Below, in pieces: positions 26,701 through 33,804 of a DNA stretch of 64,000 nucleotides. The stretch lies in the NCBI GenBank assembly GCA_900769405.1, contig CAAGGL010000030.1, positions 1-64,000 of the forward strand, written 5' to 3'. This DNA is from an uncultured Alistipes sp. (GTDB lineage Bacteria > Bacteroidota > Bacteroidia > Bacteroidales > Rikenellaceae). A program made the translations under genes and the position numbers. Position 1 is the stretch's first letter. Each line of letters opens with the position of its first letter. Below the pieces are notes generated by a model. It worked only from the letters and a program-made list of their open reading frames with translations, was not told the DNA's origin and did not search any database.

Positions 26701-27464
26701 TCGTCGGGTGGAATATGTTTGCGTGGTTTGCGGCTGCGGCAATGGTTTTGTCGGTGCTGGCGGCAGTGGCGGCGTGGCGCGGCTCGCGTCGTGTGGCTGT
26801 GGCGGGTGCGCTGGCGGGTATCGTGGCGTTGGCGGCATTTGTGGCGCTGTTCTGGACGACGCTCGGACGTCCGCCCCTGCGTACGATGGGCGAAACACGA
26901 TTGTGGTACTCGTTGTGCCTGCTGGTGGCAGGTGCATTTACATACCTGCGGTGGGGCTATCGCTGGATTCTGTCGTTCTCGACACTGCTCTCGTCGGTAT
27001 TTATGATCATCAATATCGCCCGTCCCGAGATTCACGACCAGACACTTATGCCTGCACTGCAAAGCGGTTGGTTTGTGCCGCACGTTGCGGTCTATATGTT
27101 CTCGTATGCACTGCTGGGCTGCGCGACGCTGATAGCTCTCTATGGACTGTTCCGCAAGGAGCACGATCTCTCGCAGGCTATCGAGCGACTGCTCTATGGC
27201 GGTGTGGCGTTCTTCACGATCGGTATGTTGACGGGCGCGCTGTGGGCCAAGCAGGCGTGGGGCGCCTATTGGAGTTGGGATCCGAAGGAGGCGTGGGCGG
27301 CCGCTGCGTGGGGGTTGTATCTGCTGGCGATCCACCTGCGAGGTCGCGGACGATGGTTCGTGGCGGTGGTCGTGGCGGCGTTCCTGACGCTGCAAATGTG
27401 CTGGTACGGAGTCAATTACCTCCCGTCGGCCGAGAATAGTGTACATACGTATAACCAAAAATAA
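26697..27464 (+). CDS. ccsA: CcsA/ResC-type cytochrome c assembly protein
   Basis: A 255-aa inner-membrane protein with about eight helices. Its ATG overlaps the resB stop (ATGA at 26697-26700). The family signature, the periplasmic Trp-rich WWD motif, is present as GAYWSWDPKEAWAAAAWG (~199-216). It is flanked by helices with candidate haem-axial His residues (PHVAVYMFSYAL before it, LLAIHLRGRGRW after it). CcsA moves haem to the outer face and presents it to apocytochromes, with ResB as partner. The third gene of the operon encodes a multihaem cytochrome, a direct client. A separate ResA-type thioredoxin is not seen here. Confidence 0.9.
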   Translation: MIVGWNMFAWFAAAAMVLSVLAAVAAWRGSRRVAVAGALAGIVALAAFVALFWTTLGRPPLRTMGETRLWYSLCLLVAGAFTYLRWGYRWILSFSTLLSSVFMIINIARPEIHDQTLMPALQSGWFVPHVAVYMFSYALLGCATLIALYGLFRKEHDLSQAIERLLYGGVAFFTIGMLTGALWAKQAWGAYWSWDPKEAWAAAAWGLYLLAIHLRGRGRWFVAVVVAAFLTLQMCWYGVNYLPSAENSVHTYNQK

Positions 27465-27483
27465 CCTAAATAATTCTAAGCCT

Positions 27484-28863
27484 ATGAAAAAGAGCAAACT
27501 ATTGATTCTTGCGTTGGTGCTGGCCGTGGTTCTCGTGGCCGTCTATCGCATCGCTAACCGCCCGCCTTCGGCTGAATATACCCCCGAGGCGCGTGTGGCT
27601 GCAATCTTAATTAAGGGAGGCTGCCTGAGCTGCCATACGGCCGATGCCGAGCTGCCCTTCTATGCTAAACTGCCCGTAGCCGGTAAGGTGATCAAGCAGG
27701 ATATCGATTCGGGTTACCGAGCCTTCGACATCGAGCCTTTATATGAGGCACTTGTGGCGGGTCAGTTGCCGCGTCCGGTCGATGTTGCCAAGGTCGAGAA
27801 GGTGGCCCTCGACAAGCGTATGCCCGAGCCGAAGTACTACCTCGTGCATTGGGGTAGCCAGATGACCGACGCCAAGCGCGACATCATCGTCGAGTGGGCA
27901 CGCAAGTACCGCGAGGAGTACTATGCCGACGGTTTGGAGGGTGAGCGCGCAGGTGAGCCCGTGCGTCCGATCGCTGAGCCGACCGATATCGACGCTCGCA
28001 AGGCGTTGTTGGGCTTTGCGCTCTATCACGATCCGCGTCTGTCGATCGACAACACCGTGTCGTGCGCATCGTGCCACGGTCTGAATACCGCAGGTGTCGA
28101 TAATAAGCAGTACTCGGAAGGTGTTGAGGGTCAGCTGGGTGGCGTCAATGCTCCGACGACCTACAATGCTGTCTATAACTTCGTTCAGTTCTGGGACGGT
28201 CGTGCGGGAACGCTGGCTGAGCAGGCCGCAGGCCCGCCGCTGAATCCCGTTGAGATGGCCTCGACATCGTTCGATGAGATCGTCGCTAAGCTCGAAAAGG
28301 ATCGCACCTTTGCTGCGGCATTCAAGGCTGTCTATCCCGACGGTTTGAACCAGACCAACATAACCAACGCTATCGAGGAGTTCGAGCGCACGCTGGTAAC
28401 ACCCAACTCGCCCTTCGATAAGTGGTTGAAGGGTGACGCTGAGGCTCTGACCGAGGAGCAGGTGCGCGGTTACGAACTCTTCAAGAAGTACGATTGCGCA
28501 ACCTGCCACGTGGGTGCTAACCTCGGTGGCGAGTCGTACGAGTTGATGGGTCTGCGCCGTCACTACTTTGCTGACCGCAATCTGCCTCTGACCGAGGAGG
28601 ATAACGGTCGCTTCAAGCAGACGATGGAGGAGCGCGATCGTCACCGCTTCAAGGTGCCGGGTCTGCGTAATGTCGAGCTGACGTGGCCATATTATCACGA
28701 CGGTACGCGCGCAACACTCGCCGAGGCGGTTGCCGATATGGCTATCTATCAGTCGGGTGTTGAGCTGACCGACGACGAGAACGCTGCGATTGTGGCATTC
28801 CTGCGCTCGCTGACGGGTGAGTACAATGGTGCGCCGCTCACGAATGAGAATGTTCAGGAGTAA
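27484..28863 (+). CDS. Three-haem cytochrome c peroxidase with N-terminal haem-binding domain
   Basis: A 459-aa membrane-anchored or exported protein; the ATG at 27484 gives one hydrophobic helix (residues 5-21). Three CxxCH haem sites are visible: Cys47-Cys50-His51 (CLSCH), Cys194-Cys197-His198 (CASCH) and Cys338-Cys341-His342 (CATCH). The first lies in a Haem_bd-type domain (~35-145). The other two belong to a di-haem CcpA/MauG-type peroxidase (~165-450), with conserved stretches FWDGRAGTLAEQAAGP and FKVPGLRNVELTWPYYHDG. The family reduces hydrogen peroxide in the periplasm with electrons from quinol or cytochromes; the extra haem probably acts as electron entry, as in E. coli YhjA. It follows ccsA by 19 bases. 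Confidence 0.9.
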   Translation: MKKSKLLILALVLAVVLVAVYRIANRPPSAEYTPEARVAAILIKGGCLSCHTADAELPFYAKLPVAGKVIKQDIDSGYRAFDIEPLYEALVAGQLPRPVDVAKVEKVALDKRMPEPKYYLVHWGSQMTDAKRDIIVEWARKYREEYYADGLEGERAGEPVRPIAEPTDIDARKALLGFALYHDPRLSIDNTVSCASCHGLNTAGVDNKQYSEGVEGQLGGVNAPTTYNAVYNFVQFWDGRAGTLAEQAAGPPLNPVEMASTSFDEIVAKLEKDRTFAAAFKAVYPDGLNQTNITNAIEEFERTLVTPNSPFDKWLKGDAEALTEEQVRGYELFKKYDCATCHVGANLGGESYELMGLRRHYFADRNLPLTEEDNGRFKQTMEERDRHRFKVPGLRNVELTWPYYHDGTRATLAEAVADMAIYQSGVELTDDENAAIVAFLRSLTGEYNGAPLTNENVQE

Positions 28864-28882
28864 TCTCCCTCGGAGCAAATAG

Positions 28883-28915
28883 AAAAGCCTGCCTCGATTC
28901 GGGGCAGGCTTTTTT
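28883..28915. terminator. Bidirectional terminator after the peroxidase gene
   Basis: AAAAGCCTGCC (28883-28893) pairs with GGCAGGCTTTT (28903-28913). T runs on both strands suit the convergent genes. Confidence 0.85.
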
Positions 28916-28922
28916 GTTGTAG

Positions 28923-29567
28923 TTAGAATTTGCGATAGACGATTGTAGGGCCGTTGGTGCAGATGGTGAATTCGTCGCCGAGCGACTCGTTCGACACCCC
29001 CTGCCACATCGCCGCAAGGCGGTTTTGGGGCGGTTCGTAGCGCAGTCCGAGAGTCGAAATTTCGGTTGCGGGCGAGAGCGTGAAGAGCGAAACCTGCTGC
29101 CCCGCGAAGCTCTCGAAACGGCTGTCGCGGTCGATAAACTCAAACGTGCCGCGATCACCAACCACGTGAATATCAACCTCGTTCATTCGTGCGGCGCAGA
29201 GCATCAGGTTGCCGATCGAGTGATCCTCGCGGCGACCAAAAGCCCCCAATACCGTCACCTCGCGTGCCCCGCGTTCGATAGCGAGCGTGAGAGCCTTCCA
29301 CAGGTCGTTAACGTCCTGATCAGGGCGGTGGTGCAGGCGGTCGGCAAGGCGCGTGCGCAACTGCTCCGAGAGCGAATCGAAGTCGCCCACCACAGCTGCG
29401 GGTATGGCTCCCGTAGCGCAATACTCCTCGGCCGCGCCGTCGCAACAGATCACCTCGTGAGCCTCGGTGAGCAGTGCACGCGCCACCTCGCCGTGTGGGA
29501 AGTCGCCGGCAGCCAGGATCACCACAGCGGGTCGATCGGTCGTCTTAGGCAGTGGGAAGTGTCGCAT
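28923..29567 (-). CDS. thiN: Thiamine pyrophosphokinase
   Basis: A 214-aa cytosolic enzyme that transfers pyrophosphate from ATP to thiamine to make thiamine pyrophosphate. Family motifs are present in order: VVGDFDSL (~60-67), the Asp-rich DQDVNDLWKAL (~83-93), GAFGRREDHSIGNL (~108-121) and the C-terminal GVSNES with TNGPTIVY. The 5' end overlaps the end of the upstream PnuC-type gene by 23 bases, so the pair is one transcript with coupled translation. Linking this kinase to a PnuC-type carrier is a known arrangement in Bacteroidota for trapping imported thiamine by phosphorylation. Confidence 0.9.
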   Translation of the reverse strand: MRHFPLPKTTDRPAVVILAAGDFPHGEVARALLTEAHEVICCDGAAEEYCATGAIPAAVVGDFDSLSEQLRTRLADRLHHRPDQDVNDLWKALTLAIERGAREVTVLGAFGRREDHSIGNLMLCAARMNEVDIHVVGDRGTFEFIDRDSRFESFAGQQVSLFTLSPATEISTLGLRYEPPQNRLAAMWQGVSNESLGDEFTICTNGPTIVYRKF

Positions 29568-30126
29568 CTTCGTCGATCATTTTTAACCAACGGCGGTATC
29601 CGACCCACGCCAGAATGGTGTAGAGTCCGTAGAGTGCCGCGGTCAGATGTATGCCCTTCGAGATGTAGAGGGCGCAACTTACGGCATCCACAACCAACCA
29701 AACCAGCCACTGCTCGGCCTGCTTGCGCGCCAACATATAGAGCGCCACCACGCTGAGTGCCGTGGTGAAGCTGTCGCCATAGGGCACGGTGCTGTCGGTG
29801 TAGTTGAGTAGGATATATGTGATCACGACCATTGCGATCGCGCCAACGGCGATCAGCGGGAGGATCATTTTGCGGGGTGTGTGGGTGATTTTCAGCGGTT
29901 GACCGTCGTCGCCACGTCGCAACCACGCCACCCAGCCATAGATGCTCGCCACAAGATAGTAGATGTTAATGCCCATATCGGCATAGAATCCCGACTCGGC
30001 ATAGATGAAGATATAGATTGCGGGCATAACGATGCTTGCCGCCCAGAGCCACACCGAGGCGCGGTACTCCAACCAGAGGTAGATCAGTCCGACGATGACG
30101 CCGGCAATTTCGAGTCCTAATAACAT
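29545..30126 (-). CDS. pnuT: PnuC-family vitamin transporter, probably for thiamine (PnuT)
   Basis: A 193-aa inner-membrane protein (start MLLGLEIAG at 30126; the upstream in-frame ATG overlaps the promoter). It has about seven helices and the PnuC pattern of a half-site Trp motif: IYGWVAWLRRG in the second half of helix 3-4, NYTDSTVPYGDSFTTALS, and a C-terminal WLVWLVVDAVSCALY. PnuC proteins are facilitators for vitamins that are then phosphorylated inside; members coupled to thiN carry thiamine. That assignment rests on the operon partner. I searched the upstream region for the TPP riboswitch core and saw none. A promoter box lies 32 bases upstream. Confidence 0.85.
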   Translation of the reverse strand: MLLGLEIAGVIVGLIYLWLEYRASVWLWAASIVMPAIYIFIYAESGFYADMGINIYYLVASIYGWVAWLRRGDDGQPLKITHTPRKMILPLIAVGAIAMVVITYILLNYTDSTVPYGDSFTTALSVVALYMLARKQAEQWLVWLVVDAVSCALYISKGIHLTAALYGLYTILAWVGYRRWLKMIDEDATLPTA

Positions 30127-30157
30127 CCTTCGTTTTTCGTAGATTTGGTTTCGAGGA

Positions 30158-30165
30158 CAAAGATA
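30158..30165 (-). promoter_or_regulatory. -7 promoter box of the pnuT-thiN operon
   Basis: TATCTTTG on the minus strand matches the consensus. It lies too near the start for a full riboswitch to fit between them. Confidence 0.55.
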
Positions 30166-30243
30166 GCGAAAATTTGTTAGCTCTGTCATCGGTTATCGTG
30201 TGAATTTTGGGCAGGGGGGGCTCAGCAGTTCAAAAAAAATTGC

Positions 30244-30251
30244 TACCTTTG
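30244..30251 (+). promoter_or_regulatory. -7 promoter box of the lipoprotein/PepSY/FNT operon
   Basis: TACCTTTG matches TAnnTTTG, 58 bases before the start codon. No -33 match at the proper spacing. Confidence 0.55.
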
Positions 30252-30309
30252 TGAAAATCGATACGCCAAACAGTATCGGAAATATTAACTCAAAAACAGA
30301 TATCGAACT

Positions 30310-30891
30310 ATGAAATTCAATTCGTTTTTAGCAATGGTTGCAGTGGCGCTGATGATGGTCGCTTGCGGTAACAATCAGAATAATAAGGCTGCCGAGGAGC
30401 AGGCTGAGGTGGCTCAGGCGGTGATGATCGATCAGGTGCTGGCCGAGGGCGAGGCTCTGGCTGATCAGCTGATCGAGATCGAGGGCGTCTGCACCCACAT
30501 CTGCTCGCACAGCGCAAGCAAAATCTTCCTGCTCGGCGAGAACGAGGGCAAGACCATCCGCGTTGAGGCGGCAGAGCTCGGTTCGTTCGACCAGAAGTGC
30601 GTGAACAGCATCGTGAAGGTCAAGGGTATCCTGCACGAGGAGCGTATCGACGATGCTTACTTGCAGGCTTGGGAGGAGCGCATCGCCAACAAGACCGAGG
30701 AGAAGCACGGCGAAGGTGACGGTGAGGGCGGTTGCGACACCGAGAAGGCTGCTCGCGGCGAGACTGCCAACACGAGCGTTGAGCGTATTGCCGACTTCCG
30801 CACCAAGATCGCTGCTCGCAAAGAGGCTGACGGCAAGGAGTATCTGTCGTTCTACTATGTAGAGGCTAAGGAGTATGAAATTGTCGAGTAA
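30310..30891 (+). CDS. Lipoprotein with Cys/His motif, OB-fold-like
   Basis: A 193-aa lipoprotein with lipobox MVAC (Cys19) and a short Asn-rich linker. Residues ~40-110 look like a small OB-type barrel (ADQLIEIEGVCTHIC, SKIFLLGENEGKTIRVEA, VNSIVKVKGILHEER). The VCTHICSHSASK segment (~60-71), with two Cys and two His, looks metal-binding. A second Cys and His cluster (HGEGDGEGGC) sits in the flexible central linker at ~136-145. The C-terminal helix-strand returns at ~160-190 with EYLSFYYVEAKEYEIV. It overlaps the next gene by 17 bases, so it works with that PepSY protein. A role in metal or haem handling is inferred only. Confidence 0.7.
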   Translation: MKFNSFLAMVAVALMMVACGNNQNNKAAEEQAEVAQAVMIDQVLAEGEALADQLIEIEGVCTHICSHSASKIFLLGENEGKTIRVEAAELGSFDQKCVNSIVKVKGILHEERIDDAYLQAWEERIANKTEEKHGEGDGEGGCDTEKAARGETANTSVERIADFRTKIAARKEADGKEYLSFYYVEAKEYEIVE

Positions 30892-31444
30892 CGATCTGCG
30901 TCGCTGGTGCCGCGTTCTGCACCGCGATCTGTCGTTTCTGTTTGCAGGTATGGTGTTGATCTACGCCATATCGGGCATCTATATGAACCACCGCGACCAA
31001 ATCAATCCGCACTATTCGATCACGCGAAAGGTCTTTGCGGTCGATAATCTGCCGTCGCAACAAGCTTTTGATCGCGAGGCGGTTATCGAACTTATGGGGC
31101 GTGTCGGTGCCGACGAAAAATATACCAAACACTACTTCCCGCGCGAGGGGCACTTGAAGGTATTTTTGAAGGGCGGCTCGTCGCTCGAAGCCGATTTGGC
31201 GGAGGGAAGAGTGGTCTATGAGTCGCTGCGTCGCCGCCCGCTGGTGAGCCAGATGACAACGCTCCACTACAATCCGCACAAGTGGTGGACGTGGTTCTCC
31301 GACGCTTTTGCCGTGTCGCTGATCCTGATCACGCTGACGGGAATGTTTATGATCAAGGGTCGTAAGGGACTCTGGGGTCGCGGCGGAATCGAACTGTTGA
31401 TAGGCATCGCGTTGCCCATTTTGTTGCTGTTGTTAAGTAAGTAA
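30875..31444 (+). CDS. PepSY-associated transmembrane protein
   Basis: A 189-aa inner-membrane protein. Helix 1 (~19-39) follows the basic, Trp-containing RRWCRVLHRDLSF, and carries AISGIYMNHRD at its end, as in PepSY_TM proteins. A periplasmic stretch (~45-145) contains the PepSY-like HLKVFLKGGSSLEADLAEGRVV, then TTLHYNPHKWWTWFSD. Helix 2 and helix 3 follow at ~147-185. Larger relatives act as siderophore-iron reductases, but this short form has no reductase domain. Conserved His residues (HRD, HYNPHKW) could bind haem. It overlaps the upstream lipoprotein by 17 bases and is followed within 5 bases by an FNT-like channel. Confidence 0.8.
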   Translation: MKLSSNDLRRWCRVLHRDLSFLFAGMVLIYAISGIYMNHRDQINPHYSITRKVFAVDNLPSQQAFDREAVIELMGRVGADEKYTKHYFPREGHLKVFLKGGSSLEADLAEGRVVYESLRRRPLVSQMTTLHYNPHKWWTWFSDAFAVSLILITLTGMFMIKGRKGLWGRGGIELLIGIALPILLLLLSK

Positions 31445-31448
31445 TGTG

Positions 31449-32051
31449 ATGAAAAATAGAGAGTTCATTTCAATGTCGATCTTTGCCGGTCTGCTGATCG
31501 GCGTGGCGGGATTGGTCTATCTGCGTGTCGGAGGTCTGGCGGGCGCGGTGCTGTTTGCGTTCGGTCTGCTGTGCGTGGTGATGTGCGGCGCGCAACTATA
31601 TACGGGCAAGTCGGGTTTCCTGCCTTATCGACAGATCCCGCGACTGCTGGTGATGCTTGCGGCCAATGCCGTGGGTTGCCTGCTGGCGGCCTGCATCGCT
31701 CGCTACTGCGGCTCGGAGGCTCTGCACGCCAACCTCGATAAGATCCTCGATGCACGTCTGGCGGCATCGTGGGACGCACTGCTCGTTACCTCCGTTGGTA
31801 CGGGTATGATTATGACGCTGGCGGTCTATGGCGCACGTCGCGGACACTATTGGCCGCTGCTGTTCGGCGTTCCGGTGTTCATTATGTGCGGTCTGCCTCA
31901 CTGCGTGGCCGATGCATTCTACTATGCGGCGGCACTGCTGTTCGGTAAGTTCGAGGTGATGATGCTCTGGGCTTGGCTGTGGGCGATCGTCGGCAACTAC
32001 ATCGGCTGCAACCTCCCTCGCTGGTTTATGGGCGAGAAGTTCGAGGGGTAG
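31449..32051 (+). CDS. Formate/nitrite transporter (FNT) family protein
   Basis: A 200-aa inner-membrane protein with six hydrophobic helices. It is short for the family (usually ~260-280 aa). The pattern of a pore loop in the first half is visible (FAFGLLCVVMCGAQLYTGKSG), and a second one is at VPVFIMCGLPHCVADAF, which supplies a His at the position where FNT channels have their central His. FNT proteins carry formate, nitrite or hydrosulfide. The start could also be the GTG at 31446. It closes the three-gene operon, and a terminator follows. Confidence 0.75.
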   Translation: MKNREFISMSIFAGLLIGVAGLVYLRVGGLAGAVLFAFGLLCVVMCGAQLYTGKSGFLPYRQIPRLLVMLAANAVGCLLAACIARYCGSEALHANLDKILDARLAASWDALLVTSVGTGMIMTLAVYGARRGHYWPLLFGVPVFIMCGLPHCVADAFYYAAALLFGKFEVMMLWAWLWAIVGNYIGCNLPRWFMGEKFEG

Positions 32052-32073
32052 GCGTCCACTACGCGACAAAAGA

Positions 32074-32110
32074 AAAAGCGGCTGCGATGATTCGTAGCCG
32101 CTTGCTTTTA
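32074..32110 (+). terminator. Terminator after the FNT gene
   Basis: AAGCGGCT (32076-32083) pairs with AGCCGCTT (32096-32103) and T-rich sequence follows. It ends 5 bases before the tRNA 3' end on the other strand and could serve both. Confidence 0.75.
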
Positions 32111-32114
32111 TCTG

Positions 32115-32188
32115 TGGACCCAGAGGGGCATGATCCCACGACCTTCGGATTATGAGTCCGCTGCTCTAACCGACTGAGCTATGGGTCC
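32115..32188 (-). tRNA. tRNA-Met (CAT anticodon)
   Basis: A 74-nt tRNA with a 7-bp acceptor (GGACCCA with TGGGTCC), D arm GCTC/GAGC and anticodon loop CTCATAA. No CCA is encoded. The CAT anticodon fits elongator Met, but an Ile2 tRNA modified by TilS cannot be excluded from sequence. The T arm is unusual: a T-T mismatch in the stem and loop ATCATGC, where bases 54 and 58 are exchanged relative to the usual T54/A58. Confidence 0.9.
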
Positions 32189-32207
32189 AAAGTGTTATTT
32201 GCGTCTG

Positions 32208-32239
32208 CAAAAGTACGCTAATTTCGCAAAACTTGCAAA
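32208..32239 (-). promoter_or_regulatory. Promoter of tRNA-Met
   Basis: On the minus strand: TTTG (32236-32239), spacer of 20, TACTTTTG (32208-32215). The -7 box ends 19 bases before the tRNA 5' end. Confidence 0.8.
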
Positions 32240-32392
32240 ATTAATCTCATAATTATTTTCGATTCACGATTTATTTCCTTAATTTCGCAAGTGTGATTGG
32301 TGCGACAATTAGCCCGCGCGATTTTGTCGGGTGGGGCTAAGGCGCTAAACCTCACAGATTAATCATTGAGAAACTAATACAGAAAAAAGACA

Positions 32393-32869
32393 ATGAAGAA
32401 ATTTTTACTTTTGATTGCTGCCGTGATGATCTCTTCGGCGGCGTCGGCTCAGTACTATGATTGGGCAATCGGTGTTCGCGGTGGTTTGAACGCTACCTCG
32501 CTTACGGTAAAGCACGTTTTCAATAATGGTAATGCGGTTGAGGCTTTGACTGGTTGGAGCTACTCGAAGCACGGTAGCGGTTTCAACTTCACGGGTCTGT
32601 ATGAGTTCAACGTGCCTATCATCGGCAACGGTTTCAACCTCTACTATGGTGCGGGTGCGCACGTTGGTGGCTGGAACTACAAGGCGGGTCACGACGAGAG
32701 TAAGAATAATGGTTTCAACCTCGGTTTGGACGCTATTGTTGGTTTGGAGTACTCGTTGAAGGTTGCTCCGTTGGCATTCTCGATCGACTTCAAGCCGCGT
32801 TTGGACTTCCTGCCGTCGGCTGAGTTCCAGTACTCGAATGTGGCGTTGGGTATTAAGTACACATTCTAA
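32393..32869 (+). CDS. Small outer-membrane beta-barrel protein
   Basis: A 158-aa protein with signal peptide ending ASAQ. The mature 138 residues alternate hydrophobic and polar residues as expected for an eight-strand barrel of the OmpA/OmpX type: WAIGVRGGLNATSL, GFNFTGLYEFNVP, GFNLYYGAGAHVGGWNY, LGLDAIVGLEYSL, and a terminal ALGIKYTF with the final Phe used for barrel assembly. It probably sits in the outer membrane; function is unknown. The codon use (many GGT, GTT) differs from the surrounding genes and suggests high expression. It lies 15 bases before the 11-residue-repeat gene. Confidence 0.85.
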   Translation: MKKFLLLIAAVMISSAASAQYYDWAIGVRGGLNATSLTVKHVFNNGNAVEALTGWSYSKHGSGFNFTGLYEFNVPIIGNGFNLYYGAGAHVGGWNYKAGHDESKNNGFNLGLDAIVGLEYSLKVAPLAFSIDFKPRLDFLPSAEFQYSNVALGIKYTF

Positions 32870-32883
32870 AACGATAAACGACT

Positions 32884-33240
32884 ATGGAGGAGAAGAAATT
32901 CAATCTCGAAGAGAAGATCGACCAGCTCGGCGATAAGGTTGAGGTGGCTTACGAGCAGATCGAGGATAAGGTACAGGCAACCTATTACAAGGTTGAGGGT
33001 GCAGTGGTTGACGCCTACCAGAAGGTTGAGGACTCGGTGGTTGGTGCATACAAGAACATCGAAACCAACGTTGTCGAGGCTTACGAGAAGATCGAGGACA
33101 AGGCTGAGGTGCTGCTCGACCAACTCGAAGACAAGGCCGAAGTTTGGAAGGAGAAGGCTGAGGATTTGAAGGACCAGCTCGAAGATAAAGTCGATGAGTT
33201 GAAGGACAAAATCGAGGCTAAATTCAAGAAGGAGGAGTAA
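32884..33240 (+). CDS. Helical 11-residue-repeat protein
   Basis: A 118-aa, almost wholly charged helical protein without signal peptide or membrane segment. From ~residue 35 it is made of near-perfect 11-residue units such as VVDAYQKVEDS, VVGAYKNIETN, VVEAYEKIEDK, then AEVLLDQLEDK. This is the undecad periodicity of amphipathic helices in LEA proteins, apolipoproteins and synuclein, which bind membranes or form right-handed coiled coils. The ends are Lys/Glu-rich. I know no named family for it. It is probably co-transcribed with the outer-membrane barrel upstream, and a terminator follows. Confidence 0.8.
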   Translation: MEEKKFNLEEKIDQLGDKVEVAYEQIEDKVQATYYKVEGAVVDAYQKVEDSVVGAYKNIETNVVEAYEKIEDKAEVLLDQLEDKAEVWKEKAEDLKDQLEDKVDELKDKIEAKFKKEE

Positions 33241-33297
33241 CTGCTCAGGTGCGCTAATGGCTGAAAATGAGCCAAAAGTTGCGAAAAACGTAAAAAA

Positions 33298-33328
33298 AGA
33301 GGCGTAAAAATTTGCGCCTCTCTTTTTT
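33298..33328 (+). terminator. Terminator after the 11-residue-repeat gene
   Basis: AGAGGCG (33298-33304) pairs with CGCCTCT (33315-33321) and a T run follows. It overlaps the -33 element of the rpmE2 promoter. Confidence 0.8.
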
Positions 33329-33341
33329 TGTCGTATCTTTG
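33311..33341 (+). promoter_or_regulatory. Promoter of rpmE2
   Basis: TTTG (33311-33314), spacer of 19, TATCTTTG (33334-33341). Start codon 40 bases downstream. Confidence 0.8.
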
Positions 33342-33380
33342 CCGCACTTTATTACGTAATAAACTAACAAAAAGACGAAA

Positions 33381-33653
33381 ATGAAAAAAGGTATTCACCC
33401 TGAAAATTATCGTTTAGTGGCGTTCAAGGACATGTCGAACGACCACGTGTTTTTGTGCAGGTCCGCCGTTTCGACAAAGGAGACCATCGAAGTGAACGGC
33501 GAAACCTATCCCGTGTATAAGATGGAAATCTCGAACACTTCACACCCGTTCTACACCGGTAAGATGAAGTTGGTAGACACCGCTGGTCGCGTCGATAAGT
33601 TTATGAGCCGCTACGCAAAGCACTACGATAAGAGAAACGCAGCTAAGAAGTAA
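33381..33653 (+). CDS. rpmE2: 50S ribosomal protein L31, type B
   Basis: A 90-aa basic protein of the large ribosomal subunit. MKKGIHPENYRLVAFKDMS opens the typical type B form. There is no zinc-binding CxxC pair, the mark of the zinc-independent C- type. The conserved ISNTSHPFYTGKMKLVDTAGRVDKF segment, residues ~50-74, is clear. It is transcribed alone from a consensus promoter, with a terminator after it. Confidence 0.97.
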   Translation: MKKGIHPENYRLVAFKDMSNDHVFLCRSAVSTKETIEVNGETYPVYKMEISNTSHPFYTGKMKLVDTAGRVDKFMSRYAKHYDKRNAAKK

Positions 33654-33678
33654 TCTCAGACTGACGTTTTCAAAACAC

Positions 33679-33716
33679 CAAAAAGCCCTGCAACCTGATG
33701 GTCGCGGGGCTTTTTC
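33679..33716 (+). terminator. Terminator after rpmE2
   Basis: AAAAAGCCC pairs with GGGCTTTTT (33707-33715) and a T-rich tail follows. Confidence 0.8.
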
Positions 33717-33747
33717 ATTTGTGCCTGCGTGGTCGGGCGAAGGGTGC

Positions 33748-33783
33748 AAAAAAAAGCGGCGCTGATTGATAGCCGGCGCCGCT
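33748..33783 (-). terminator. Terminator after nhaA
   Basis: AGCGGCGC (33755-33762) pairs with GCGCCGCT (33776-33783); on the minus strand a T run follows. Confidence 0.8.
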
Positions 33784-33804
33784 AATATTTTGTAGAATAG
33801 ACGA

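Noticed and set aside
30127..30309. TPP riboswitch or other vitamin riboswitch between the thiamine pair and the lipoprotein operon
   Set aside because: No conserved TPP core on either strand was seen. The distance between -7 box and start is too short.
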